Shown here: one piece after another, positions 48,579 through 60,500 of the stretch
How positions within the stretch are numbered: the stretch's first letter is position 1
Layout: every line of letters starts with the position of its first letter
From: Stichopus chloronotus
Taxonomy: Eukaryota; Echinodermata; Holothuroidea; Aspidochirotida; Stichopodidae
DNA: 64,000 nucleotides
NCBI GenBank assembly: GCA_021234535.1
Contig: SFZH01000008.1
Span: 372,001-436,000 of the forward strand
Direction: 5' to 3'
Made by a program: the position numbers and the translations under genes
Notes under the pieces: generated by a model
Told to the model about the DNA's origin: nothing
Seen by the model: the letters and a program-made list of their open reading frames with translations, nothing else
The model's database searches: none

Positions 48579-49250
48579 TGTAACGGGCGTGCAGGATCAT
48601 TGCTTCTGATTTGATTCACTAGGGGCCACCCGCCCCCCCCCCCCCATTGGAGCCCCTTGCATCATACACTGAAAGTTCGTGAAACGATTTCGGAGTTGAA
48701 TTAGTTATTACGACGACCAATAAGTTGGGGCCATTGGAAGTGGGACAGGGGGACACGTCTCCCCCACATTTCGGTGGGTGAGAACACCATATGTCTTCCC
48801 CCCGCACATTTCATATAAGAGAAACGTTGTGGGTATATTTTTGAACGGGGGGGGGGGCATTGCAATTAGTACCGATGGAGTGTGTTTCTGTTTACCATAT
48901 TACTTTAATGTACAATACAAGGTGTTACACTGACTGACTTACCTTGTCCACTTAAATTATGAGGGGTATACATCCGTTGATTGTAGACTTGTTGTTTCTT
49001 TCGAATCAGCTCGAAATTAAATGAAGAACATTGCCCCTGCACTTTACATGGATTACTGGAGACGCATGTGGCCATTGGTTATGATGTGTCGAATGTACAA
49101 TTATCAAGTTAACAAAATTTGTAAGGTATACTATTTTCCTACAAACCGTGAGTGATGTTTCACATTTGTTCAATAGTTATTTTTTATTTTTTGTTATTGT
49201 TTTATTTATGTTTTTGTTACATATCTTTCACGTCAATTGCAAACCGTTTT
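48579..49250. other. Intronic stretch, no gene recognised
   Basis: Contains C13 (48633-48645) and G11 (48847-48857). No exon recognised. Confidence 0.5.
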
Positions 49251-49440
49251 TGATTCCTTGCCGTAGGCAGGGGAATCTATGCAGTCCTGATGTCGTGTGT
49301 GTGTATGTGAGGGTGTGCGTGTGTGTGTGTGTGTGACGGTCGATCGTAAACACTCTATCTCAAGAAGGGTAACTCTGAGTAATTTCATTTTTGGCACGTA
49401 AGTTACCCATATTGAGTAGATGATCGCTATTGTTTTTGGT
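49251..49440 (+). mobile_element. Family-1 HINE, copy 5, 5' fragment
   Basis: GATTCCTTGCC (49252-49262) pairs with GGCAGGGGAATC, then TATGCAG...GATGTCGTG, (GT)n, and one partial unit (CACTCTATCTCAAGAAGGG ... ATTGTTTTTGGTG). The similarity stops abruptly at about 49440, before the first DR1 site, so the 3' part is missing. Confidence 0.75.
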
Positions 49441-50664
49441 GTTCAAATCTTTCATATTAATGAGGTTATGGGGTAAAACATAAAAAAATGTTAAAACTGC
49501 CATAGTTCCTTATCCGTGGGTCAGATTTGTTTTAAACTTGATGAGGTTGTCTGTTATTAACAGGTTCACGGCCCTGTGAAATTTAATGCTTATCAGTAGA
49601 GAGGAAGGGATGATTTCTACTATAAAACAATAATAATAGCCTAAACACCATTATTGTGGTTATTATAAACTACCGTACAAATGCATATGGGGCTTCATTG
49701 TGCAACATTACTATTGGCAGTGTTTGATTCCTTCAGACACAGTTAACTCAATGTCATTGCAAACTTATTCAGCCTATGGAAGCCAATCAGGACCATGTCA
49801 TGTTTGAAACAGCGTTTTCCATATACTGTACTGCATTTGTAAATAGAGAATAACTTTTACTTTTCAAACACTCCCTCAGAGGGTTCGTGAGGCGAGTTGG
49901 TTCGTTGTATTATAGTATGGGTACACTAATGGCAAATAACATTTTCTATGAACTGCTGTGATTGCTAGGAAAGGTGCGGCAAATTTAATGTTGTCATCAT
50001 TGATTGAGACCAACGAATTATAGGCTCTTTTTCACTTTTAGGGCACGAATACAACAATATTAAAGACACATAACTAAAATTCTCCCTGTGTAAAATATAA
50101 ATTTCTACTTGGAACTATGACGTAACTTGGTGGTACTAATTCCACTTTACGTGGTTCAATGGGTACAAGCAGCGAAATTTATCGGTCTATTTTTCCGAGG
50201 TTTTTTTTTTTCTTTTGTATGTGATTACGCATATGATTTTAATTATTTTGTTATGTTCAGTATCAGACTTACTCATGTCTAATGAACTTTGCTTCGAAGG
50301 AATGTTTTTCGTATTTAATCATTGTAACCAGCTTTATATCCCAAATGTGGAAGGGTGATGATGTTATCGAAGTTCATCTGATAATAAGGCTCCACGCACG
50401 CCTTCAACTCAGGTATCAACACTTTTGTAGGTGTGCAACGAAATCAGTAAGTTAAGCGTGGGTACGCCATGCCCACATTGATAGTGTTGAGTGCATGGTA
50501 CAATTATACCATTGTATTACGGGTTTTCACATCAATACGACAATTACCAACTATCGACGAGTTACTTATTGCGACAACTTGGCTTTGACATTGGCTAAAC
50601 CTTATATTACTGATACCACGTTATTATCACTTGTTCAAGAAGGTTTCTGCAACGTTCAGTATAA
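49441..50664. other. Intronic stretch, no gene recognised
   Basis: AT-rich, no recognisable exon, RNA gene or element boundary. Confidence 0.5.
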
Positions 50665-51725
50665 CTCAAAATTGACTGCTGCCGCTGACAAGAGTAGAAT
50701 ATGTGCCTGATATTTCCTGCCTGTTGTTACGGCAACAAAAGAGCAAGCCTTGAACATACATTTTGAACTGATGCTAAACATTTTGTTCATTGGTCAATTG
50801 CACAGCAGAAAAGAACACTTGAAAGATTCAGTCTCCAGCCATTAGGGAATTTGTAAAGTCCAAAATTTTCGGTTAATCTATCATCATTTACCCCCCCCCC
50901 CCCACCACTTAAAAAATAGGAAACAATGGTTAGCGGTGACAACGTAAAGATATCACAGTTTTGTGATTTCATGTCCACATGACCACCACATGATGACATA
51001 TGTGTAAAAGTTCAGGAAGTTTCTTGAGTTCAAGAAATCATGCTTTTTTGGAAGTATTACTGATCTTCTGCATTCACTTTCAGCGAGTCTTGCATTCAAT
51101 AAATAGCATATTAACTTAAAATTGGCTGCTGCTGCTAACAGCAGTAGGATGTGCCTGATAAATTATAAAAGACAGACCTTCAACATACATCTGGAAGTTA
51201 TGCTGAACATTTTCTTCACTTCTCCAATGCACTTCTGGGAAACTTGTAAAATCAAAAATATTCAATTTATCCACCCTTCCCCCCCCCCCCCCCACAAAGG
51301 AAACAATGAGTAGGTAGTGTGCTAAATGCTCAAGTACATGATCTTTCACTTCACAAAGAATGCTACGAAATTTTACTTCCTGCACAACTATTGTGGACAA
51401 TTGTGTGCGACTTTGATCAGTAACCAAGAACATGATTGTAAAAATTATTAGGAATTAAAAATACACCTCTCTCAACATACTTTGAAACCAAAATTCCAGC
51501 TGTTTTTCCTGAACTTCAGAAAAAGTTGCTGCGTCTGTAAGAAACCTGAACCGTAAAATTGTAGTGTGCTACGTGTTCAGTCACATAGTCTTTAACTTGA
51601 CAAACAATGCTACCAAATTCTACGTTATGAACAACTACTGTGGAAACTTGAGTACGGCTTATATTAGTAACCAAGAACATCATAGTAAATAACATTAGGA
51701 ACTAAAAATACACCTACTGTCAACT
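50665..51725. repeat. Degenerate tandem duplications, two carrying poly-C
   Basis: 50665-50945 and 51112-51315 are diverged copies (TTGRCTGCTGCYGCTRACA, GTGCCTGATA, AACATACAT, TGCTGAACATTTT, then a C run, then AGGAAACAATG) about 447 bp apart. Both keep the C run in the same place (C13 at 50891, C15 at 51279). 51314-51476 and 51562-51723 are a second diverged pair (TAGTGTGCTA ... AGTAACCAAGAACAT ... AAAAATACACCT). Confidence 0.75.
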
Positions 51726-52446
51726 TCAAGCCCGCAGGCCCATTATTTTGACCCCTGAGTCTTTCACACATTGTCAACAGACAAAAACAAGTTAAAATCT
51801 CATACTATCTTCAATGTAAATAAAAACCAAAGTTATCACATTAAGATTTATATATTTCTACTAAGTTGTTGTACTTTGTACTGTTAATACTTATATTAAT
51901 CTTCCACATTTTTTTCACAATACAAGGAAATATTCAGAGACCACTCATTATCTTCAGTGTAAAGTAAAGCCACTTCTTGTAGACCTACAGAATAAACTTC
52001 ATATTTTTTACTATGTTGTAATACTTTGTAAAGATACTTTTAAAGCTTCTGGTACTACATATGTAACAAGCATATACAACAGAGTACTTTTACCTATTTC
52101 AAGATAATTATATACGGCCCAATATTTTTTCTATGCCAACCAATGTCAAGCGAAATTTCCAACTATATCAATGCAATAAGGATTGCCACCTTTTGCTGTT
52201 AAATGACTTAACGACTAATAACAATTACGTAAGTCAAAGTGATTTTTCAGTTGACATCATAGTTTTTGGTTGACTTACCATTTTTATAAAACATTCAAAA
52301 CCATCAAGTCCATCCATTTCCATGCTATATTCAGAAGTTTAATAAATATTTTGATCATACATTTTATGTCTCTCTCAGTTATTTCTTACTCCAATGGCTT
52401 CTCTATAACAGCTACAGCTGAGCCTAAGCAACATTGTTGCTCTTGT
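51726..52446. other. Intronic stretch, no gene recognised
   Basis: AT-rich, no exon or repeat boundary seen. Confidence 0.5.
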
Positions 52447-53814
52447 TGATTCCTTGCTGAAGGCAGGCAAGGAATCTATGCGATGGTGATGATGAGACGA
52501 ATTGGGTTGTGAACACGATATCTCAGGAAGGGAACGGTGCTCGAACTTCAAAGTTGGTGTGTTGGTAGTCCATCATGAGTGGATGGTCCCTATAATTTTT
52601 TCGTGTACATCAAAAGTCATTAAAGGTCCCCAGAGCTTCAAGTCCGAAAACCTATCAAGGGAGTTATCTCAGCAACCGAATATTGCTAGAACTTCATACT
52701 CAAATCATTAGTAGCAACGGACAAGAATATGATGTCTGCCATTTTTTACGGAGGTCAAAGCTCATGTGAGGTCAATAGAGGACATAATGTGACAACATTG
52801 TAAACAGGGTGACTCGAGAAGGGAAAGGTACTTAACTTCAAAGTTGGTGTGTTGTTAGTCTAGTCTTAGTACAGACGATGATCCCTATTGTTATTCATGG
52901 AGGTCAAAGGTCATTTGACGTCTCCAGAGCTTAAAGTATGAAAACCTATTAAGGAAGATATCTCAGCAACTGAATTCAGCTAGAACCTCAAAGTAAACAT
53001 TGGTAGCACTTGATAAGTAGATGATGTCTGTCATTTAAATTGCCCCATGGGAGACTTGTCAATTTTCTAATGTGACATGAAATGAATATAAAAAGTTCTA
53101 TCATTCGAAAGATCTTTCTCTGTCAAAAGCCCAGCATGTGATACTTAAAATGTTTTAAATCTGATGAATATGAACATATGAAGAGGTAAATGTCACTCAC
53201 ATTAAGAAAATAATGCAGATTTCTTTCCTATTGAAAACTTGCCAAAATGTAGATCTATGTTTAATAGTAGAGATTGTTGCTAGATAGACTTCGCCCTCAT
53301 TTTCTTTCAATTTTGGAACATTTAAAGTCCATTTTCTAGGCTCTCTCCAAACAACCACTTAACACAGCTAATATAACCTTTTCTTAGCCTTTCCCAGTTG
53401 CCAGTAACTACCCTGTCAAGATTTACAATGCACTTTGTTGTTTTAGTCACAGTAAACACTCCCTTGGGCGGTACGATGTATTTCAGGTTGCTTTCCATGA
53501 CTCCACAATCATAACCACCATTTGGTGTCAGGAACTTTCTATCAACTTGTGAAATACCTCGATAAAGAGCCATCTGTCTGACCACAATTGTCATCAATTA
53601 ATGCTGAGTGCTTGACATTACTCATTCATATCAGCACTTGGTAGCATCAAACCCATAAGTGATACGGACTGTGATTGTCATTCTTGCAATTGGTTTGACA
53701 TTTTGGTATGGTGCCATCCCTTCTCTGGTTGCTTTTGTTTGTACGTGAGTGTGTGGGTATAAAAAAAAAAATGAGGTATTGGCAAGGAATCACAAAGTCC
53801 TTTGACTTTCTTGT
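52447..53814 (+). mobile_element. Family-1 HINE, copy 6, old diverged copy
   Basis: GATTCCTTGCT (52448-52458) with the local partner GGCAAGGAATC, TATGCGATGGTGATGATG, then two or three strongly diverged tandem units (perfect DR1 13-mer at 52901), and subterminal GGCAAGGAATC at 53781-53791. The 3' hairpin AAAGTCctttGACTTT (53794-53809) is followed by CTTGT. Relative to other copies the stem has C-to-T on one arm and G-to-A on the other, so pairing is kept. The 53040-53760 interior is not shared with other copies and includes a minus-strand open frame. Confidence 0.75.
53322..53597 (-). other. Unrecognised 91-codon open frame inside HINE copy 6
   Basis: Open on the minus strand, of mixed composition (MALYRGISQVDRKFLTPNGG near the start, then VVTGNWERLRKGYISCVKWL near the end). 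It looks more protein-like than most open frames in the window, but I recognise no family and see no splice or promoter context. It could be a captured exon fragment or chance. Confidence 0.2.
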
Positions 53815-56739
53815 CATGTCATGCGACCTTTTAAAAGCAAGTATTTTCGTTTGACTACTATTTAAAAATAACCTCTTTGTCGGTAACAATTTTTTTATTC
53901 TAGAGAAGCCCCTTGAAGTGTTGACATGACGTAAGAGTTGTAATACAGGCAGTTGTGTCATCGCAAGCAATATAAATTTAAGATCACCAGATGATTTGTC
54001 AAAATATTAATGTGTAAATTAGTAGGAAAAGGAGTGATAACAGTAGAGAACCTTGCTGTACACTAACTTTGATGTTATTAAGATTTGAGTTTAATACATC
54101 AAGGCGAAAGATTAATGCATGAGTCAATGAGTCAATGGGCGAAAAATGCAATTGTCACTTGCCGACAGCTGGTTGGGAAGATTCATACACATCTAGACAA
54201 GCAAGTTTCTGCGGGCCTGGAAAATCATTACCTAATGGACATCCACCGTTGATATCGACGAGTACAGTAGGCCTCAAGTAAACAAGATCTCTATGGATTC
54301 TCTGCACACAAGATAAAGACAAGGCCATGTGTGTACACATCGATAACATCGAGAGAATGAAACTGATTTGAGTCTTCCCTACCCTGCAATATTTTGTTTT
54401 AAAAACTATGTTATGTTCTGCATTTTTCATAAGCAGAGATGTTTACCTTACACTCATTATAAACTGTCACATGTGATTTCGTAGGGAATGACTCACAACC
54501 CTAAGGCCTGATAATGTACTGGAGCCTTTACGTTTTACATGTAGGCCTATAGATAGTCTTACTGAAGTCTGCTTATGTGTGAGGCTGAAACTAGCTTAGG
54601 CTAGTATCACGCACTTACCCTACTGCTCACTAAATTATCTAGCAGGCCAAGTCTTTACGTACACAAAATCACCGGGTATATATATAGTCTTGGTCGTCCC
54701 GCATGATTAACCCTTTCGCCCGCATATATTCTCTCCAGTTGAACACAGTATATGTGTATCCAGGGGCGTTTGTACCTAGGGTTACCAAACCACAATGGTA
54801 ACTTCCTGCCATTGCTCCACATATATTTAGTGAGGGCAGCTACTATGACAGAGAGTCAGCAATTTGAATCCGTCACCATGACAGCGATTTTACGAACCGT
54901 ACAGTGACTGTGCAGTACCACACAATGTAGACACTAAAACTCATGCATCCAATTCTATTGGGAACGGTGAAATATATGCTGAGAACTTAGAACCTTCTGT
55001 TTGCATACTTTGAAACTACTTTCAGCTACAAAGTCTCGATAAACTCCGCTCAGATAAAATCATTAAAAAAAATTCACGTCGTAGAATAAAATGACCAGAG
55101 ATCCTGAGGGTCACTAGAAGTTGTTCTCTTGTTTCGCATACACATGAGTGCTGTGTGTACATGTGTGTATACAGTATGCAGGAGCTGTGAGTGAATTTAA
55201 ATCACACGTATACCAGTGGTTGGTGGAATTTGAAACGGTGGTTGCATGTAATTAACATGCTCAAAGAAGAAACATGTTATCCGGACATTTGCTTGAATAT
55301 CTGTTGTATAGCCTTAGATACTCAGTAACACTCAGGGACGACGCCACTGTAAGAGATGGCAAGGGATCACCCCTTACCTATCATTTACTACACAATCGAA
55401 AAAGAGGAGGAAAAGAGACAAAAAGGAGAAAACACAAGAGAGGAGAGGAAACGGCGGAGAGAGAGAGAGAGAGGTGGAGAGAGAATGATGAGAGGAGGGA
55501 CATGGGGTATGCCTAAATATGATATTTCTAGCGACAAGGCGTAATTCATTTAGCCGGTAAGGACGTTTTCATTTTGAGTGTTCTTGTAGTAGCATTAACA
55601 ACACTTGAAATAAAGACATTCAAATAACTTTATATTGTACTTACATTTTACGTTGTGTAACATGTAGACATACAACTAAAAAAACAGCTGTTATCGGTAA
55701 TACCTCTCGTATACCGCCTGCTGACGAAAATCTGCAAATGTCCTCCGTTAAGTATTATACAAGATTTACAGTCGTAGTCACCTTAACAGTAATATTTAAG
55801 CGTGTGACTGACACGCTATGATCATACGTTTTAATTCAGTTTCATGGTTTTAAAATTGGCTTCATACCTGCACTACAATGTACTCATCATTACTAGCCTA
55901 CATCTACCCTTAACAGAAATATTTCGTGTAGTTACCCATTTACTAAAGTCTTAGGTTTGAAAAGAAGGAAGAACGACGTTATCACTCTTGACAGAAACAG
56001 CAAAATGTGATAATGGAAGCAGAGATATAAATAAACTTGAAACTAGACTCGCTGAAATGATACTATTAATACAAAAACACAAAACACCGGAGAGCTCTTT
56101 CTGAGCAGCTTGGTGAATTATCTCCCTGTCATCATACACGTCAGTACTGACAACTCGCCCAAGTCTGTTCCGATACAACTCTGCAGAGTTATCCTCCTGC
56201 TTGCTACTTCTACAGACCGACAACTCGCCTAGCATGACTGCCACATACCGACAACTCGCCATATCTGTGTAAAGGGATTGGCCACTGACGAAAGTTGATA
56301 TTCCATGAAATTTAGATATATGTTTCTCTCGTTTATTGGTAAAAAGCATATCTTAATAGTATGTTTGGTTGAAAGTTATGAATCTTCAAACAAATATCTA
56401 TTTCAAAATGGTATATTAGGTAATGGGGATTTTGTGATGTCACGCACAAACTCTTGAATATTCTTTACATTTCTTTATAATTTTTGACTGTCTTAAAATA
56501 ACCACTACAGTAGTTAAAGAGATGTGACCTTTATTGCAAGAATTTTTTTAGGGTAAATCTATAATATACCCAATCTACTTTTTCAGTGTATAATAAATCA
56601 TTAAATCGTGTGACTTTATTTATCTTCATTGTAGATTGTTAGAGATAGAAAACTCAAATTTGATTCTCAATGAGTAATTCTGGAGCCACTCGAGGCACTT
56701 CCCTTTTATCATGATCATTTGGAGTAACTTCATTCACAG
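53815..56739. other. 3' part of intron 1, no gene recognised
   Basis: Contains a polypurine tract at 55398-55503. The minus-strand open frame at 55951-56349 (132 codons) shows no motif I recognise. The pyrimidine tract and acceptor for sulfatase exon 2 are at the right end. Confidence 0.5.
55398..55503. repeat. Polypurine (GA-rich) tract
   Basis: About 105 bases, almost all A/G on the + strand, with an (AG)n core (GAGAGAGAGAGAGAG). Such tracts can form triplex structures; no function is shown here. Confidence 0.8.
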
Positions 56740-56926
56740 GCTAATATGGGTTTGCAACACATCAACTTTTCACCATCTGATGGACTATGTTTACCGCACG
56801 ACGATAAGATCTTGCCGGAAAAGTTGCGTGATCTCGGTTATTCCACTCACGCTGTTGGGAAGTGGCATCTTGGGTTCTCCAGAAAGGCTTGTCTTCCAAC
56901 TCGCCGTGGTTTCGACAGCTACTTGG
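56740..56926 (+). CDS. ARSB-like: Arylsulfatase coding exon 2: second sulfatase signature
   Basis: Encodes residues 108-169 plus the first base of Gly170. It starts ANMGLQH after the acceptor TTCACAG and ends TYR-LEU-G at TTGG|gtgaga (phase 1). It contains [20 protein letters not shown], which holds sulfatase signature 2; K148 and H150 match the catalytic Lys and His of arylsulfatase B (K145, H147). [12 protein letters not shown] then follows, a hallmark of the ARSB/ARSI/ARSJ branch. No frameshift or stop. The in-frame continuation past 56926 is intronic. Confidence 0.95.
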
Positions 56927-57321
56927 GTGAGACATTTTGTTTAAGGACACCGGTCGTTGCTAGGGGAACGGTAATTTCAAATATGTAGGAAACTGACCAA
57001 TAAACAATGCATGATGCTAGGCCGTGCTTTGTTTGACACAGCTTCGGTTCGAGATATACTGTTTCGAAACTGGAAAACAACAGAAAAATTTGTCGATTGG
57101 CAGAAAGGATGTAAAGGGACACACGCGGTAGATATGAGTGTGTTACACACGATGATACAGAGTAATGAATAATTTATTTGTTTACAATATAAGTCTGGGC
57201 CAATTTCTTCAGCACAAAGACAAAGTAACGTATTGTTTGTGTCTAAGGAACTAACTGGTCTGTAATTCTGTAGAGTATTATGAATCAAACTATTTTCTGA
57301 AGCTCTTTCATTCATTTTCAG
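56927..57321 (+). other. Sulfatase intron 2 (395 bp)
   Basis: Donor gtgaga at 56927, acceptor TTTTCAG ending at 57321, phase 1. No recognisable repeat or gene inside; the minus-strand open frames there are incidental. Confidence 0.9.
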
Positions 57322-57503
57322 GTATTTTGACAGGGACAGCAAACCATTACAATCATAAGAGGCGAACTAAGGGGAAAGGTAACATTCCTGCCAACGCTCT
57401 TTATGTCAACGAAACTGCTTCTAAAATGTACGAGGGCCAATTCTGTACTCATGTGTACACCAAAAACGCAGTGGACGTTATCAACTCACATGACAAGACT
57501 AAG
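57322..57503 (+). CDS. ARSB-like: Arylsulfatase coding exon 3
   Basis: Completes Gly170 (G|GT) and encodes through Lys230. It begins GILTGTANHYNHKRR, corresponding to the segment after the TRRGFD motif where family members have a YxxH pattern near the active site. A variable region (PANALYVNET) follows, and then YTKNAVDVINSHDKTK, matching the helix that precedes the PLFLY strand in arylsulfatase B. It ends AAG|gtctgt, phase 0. A possible N-glycosylation site is N-E-T at 199-201. The ~180-200 region is shorter and more basic than in human ARSB, as I recall it. Confidence 0.93.
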
Positions 57504-60500
57504 GTCTGTTGACATTTACATTGGCAAAGTTTTTCCCTGTTTCAACTATTTTCATTTCCATGTGCTAAGTCGTCCGCGTGTGTATCACTGCAAAATGTTG
57601 TAACAAACGTAACTGTATATACAAATCAATGCTCATTGTTATACCAGTGGTAAGTGGATAAGTTTCACCTCTGTATGTATGTAGTAAACGTATTACCGCA
57701 AATGTTATATGACATTACTACTTGAACGCTAAATGTAATAAATCGAACAACGTAAATAGTAAAGATCAACGCGTTAAATGTAATAATTCTATATTTTTCA
57801 TCCTTTACGGTATTACACTAGCCACGACAAGTGATGTTAATCGAAAATATCTCTGTGAAACCAATACTTGTCCGGGATATTGTGGGTTTGACCCTGTGGA
57901 TGCCCTTCCCGAATGGCTCTAGAGGCCTCACTGCCCCCCCCCCCCCCCCCCCCCCCCGCGTTACCACAACTATCTCAGTTGCCGCATTTTTGTACATTTA
58001 CCCCTTTAGACGTGTTTCCAACCATTTGCGTGGATTTTTCATAAAGTATGTCCTTAGCTGACCCCTTTTGCAATTATTTTACTGTGAATATATGTGTGTT
58101 TCTAGAGGTTTACATTCGTGGTGTGACTGCCCCAGCGACGGATGTTCCAAACGTTACATAATGTTCCTGTTCCAGTAGAGATAGAGACGTCAGGACTGAA
58201 ATGAAGAGAGTGAGAGTTCGATTTGATTTGATCAATCAATCAGAGTTCCATTTGTTTATTGATGGGACTGGCACACACAAATTAGATGAAAAATCAAACT
58301 GACGATGATGATGAAAAAATGATGAAAGAGTTACATGACGATGACAGAGAAGAACGAGGAATGGATAGAGAGAGAGAGAGTACAAACGGTGACACAGGCT
58401 TACATTGTTACAGATTCAGGTGTTACATTTCGACGTCAAGATTACCAGCCAGGAGCCTCGTGGCTCTAGACATTTCTCGGTGTTGAAAGCTAGGAGGTCT
58501 ATAATGACGTTGACCAATCAGAATCACACAATCGTATACATCGTCGTATGCAAATCGTTGCCACCCACCAATCCCGTAATATTGCAAAACCCGAGTAACC
58601 CTTTTCATTTCTAATGTATTTCTTATTTATACTAACGTACTGAAGGGGATAAAGAAAAGGTTAATAAACTTGGATAAACACCGAAAATTGAACTTTGTAT
58701 GACCCCTGAGTACCGTATGGCGCGTAACGTTCACCATATACAACATTACCATAAAAATCGTTCAATATTGTCACGCTATGGAGCTTTTACAAAACAAAAT
58801 CCACTTCAGAGCTCTCTTTGGTGGTTAAGACTTATATGTGTGACTCATGTTCATTCCTTTCTTTACACATTTGTTTAGACTTATAAGCTATTTCCAGGAA
58901 TATTCGCAGCCACTTCTAATCGTGCAACTTGCCCAATATGTATTTTGCTGTTGACAAGAGTGAACTTCTCAGGACCCTTCAGTGCGAATGAGGTATATTA
59001 TACTGTACGTCGTATGAGCAACGCAACTCCATGTTTTTGAATAAACAATTGTGCTGTATAGCTTCTGTTAAGATTGAAGCTGAGATTGAAGCTGCTTCAA
59101 AAGATTGGACCATTGGATTTCATTGTAGGTCCATGGCGGTTCTTATAGCGGGCTAAAAAGCTCACCGTTGAACCCATATTTGAGTGATTGTTCGGTGACT
59201 GGGGATTCCCTCGTCTGTGCTTCTGCTGGTTCGGGAAGAAGAATAGATCCAAAGTTGTCCCTGCTTGCCGTAAAGGGTATCTGGAAAAGGAGAAATATCA
59301 GGTATATGACGGTTTCACCTCGCGACACCATAGAACAAACTGTATCATCGTGCCATTAAAATAAAGTTAGCAGCATATACTTGTGGTATATATTTCGTAT
59401 ATTGCGGTACCATCTCATCCAATGTTTAACAGTTTAAAGTGACTTTCTAGAGCTTAGAATGGTCAACACTGATTCCCATGACGGAAATATTTCCCAACCA
59501 CTGTGAGGAAAAATGAAGAAAATATCTCTTAATTTTTCCGGAATTATGGTACAGTTACAGTAGCTATTGAGAGAATCATGACACAGAAACTAGGTAAACA
59601 TATGTTTAAGTGATGTCAACCAATTTATTTAAGTCGATTGATTCAAGTAACGAACAAATCAGTGACAAGAAACGTACTTGAGCATGCATGGTGAACCTAC
59701 ACCACATGACTGCATATCAGATTAATGTCAACTGTATGCTTGATCAGTGGTCTAAACTGGTCGTGAAGGTTGCATGAGAGGTACCAACATCTCTCTTATA
59801 CAAAAGTGCTTCTCTCCTTGACATGCGTCATCGAGTCATTAGAATTTTTAGACTTATAAAAAAAGCAGAACTCGATATCAGAACTTGTTAAAAAAAGTTG
59901 AAACAGCGGGCAATTGTACTGAACTATTATGTTTTTTATTATACATTTTAACGACGTAAATAAGTCGATGGCAGTTCCTGCTACAGTTTCGATGAAAGAT
60001 TTGCTACAACCTAAAAATAGCATTCAGAACAGTGTTTTCACTCACATCTGACAGATGAGAACAAAATGGCGGTCCCTGGAACAGAAGGGAGTTGGCAGTT
60101 ACCAGCCGGACCGTTCGGTCCCCATGGGCACTGTTCTAGAAGAGGCAGTACTCACCTATGAACACTTGGCCAGGAATCATCAGTGACCCTCAAGTGACGT
60201 TCCCTTTCATTACGTGACCTTTACATCTGTTGTCATGGAGACAATATTTTTGAGTAGCTCTAGACTATCCTCTTGATATGTGTCTAAGTTTCATGCCTGC
60301 CAAGTTTGAAGAAAATAGACAGGAGCCGTTTATGAGATATTGGCAAAACAAGAATAATGGACACACACTAAATCACACACACGCATGGACAAGTTTTTAC
60401 CTTACCCACAATATATAGTTCCGTTCACCATGGGGTATCCCACCTTCGGGTAGACCCTGAAACTATTAACTTGCGAACACAAACTCGTTACCACGCATCA

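Larger units (their letters stand above)
1221..56739 (+). other. Sulfatase intron 1 (55.5 kb)
   Basis: Bounded by the donor gtaagt at 1221 and the acceptor ttcacag ending at 56739, phase 0. Joining the flanking exons gives the continuous family pattern TGRYV-ANMGLQH, matching the conserved TGRY...GLQH segment of arylsulfatase B. The intron is composed largely of transposable elements and tandem repeats, which are listed separately. Introns 2 (395 bp) and 3 (6.3 kb) are far shorter. Confidence 0.9.

Noticed and set aside
48356..48619. Minus-strand 87-codon frame with LLRTSM repeats
   Set aside because: It is an 18-bp minisatellite read in frame because 18 is a multiple of three.
58880..59010. 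Possible extra sulfatase exon (a frame with LFPGIFAATSNRATCP)
   Set aside because: Exon 3 joins exon 4 directly in phase 0 with the conserved TK-PLFLY junction, leaving no room for it, and no acceptor/donor pair fits.
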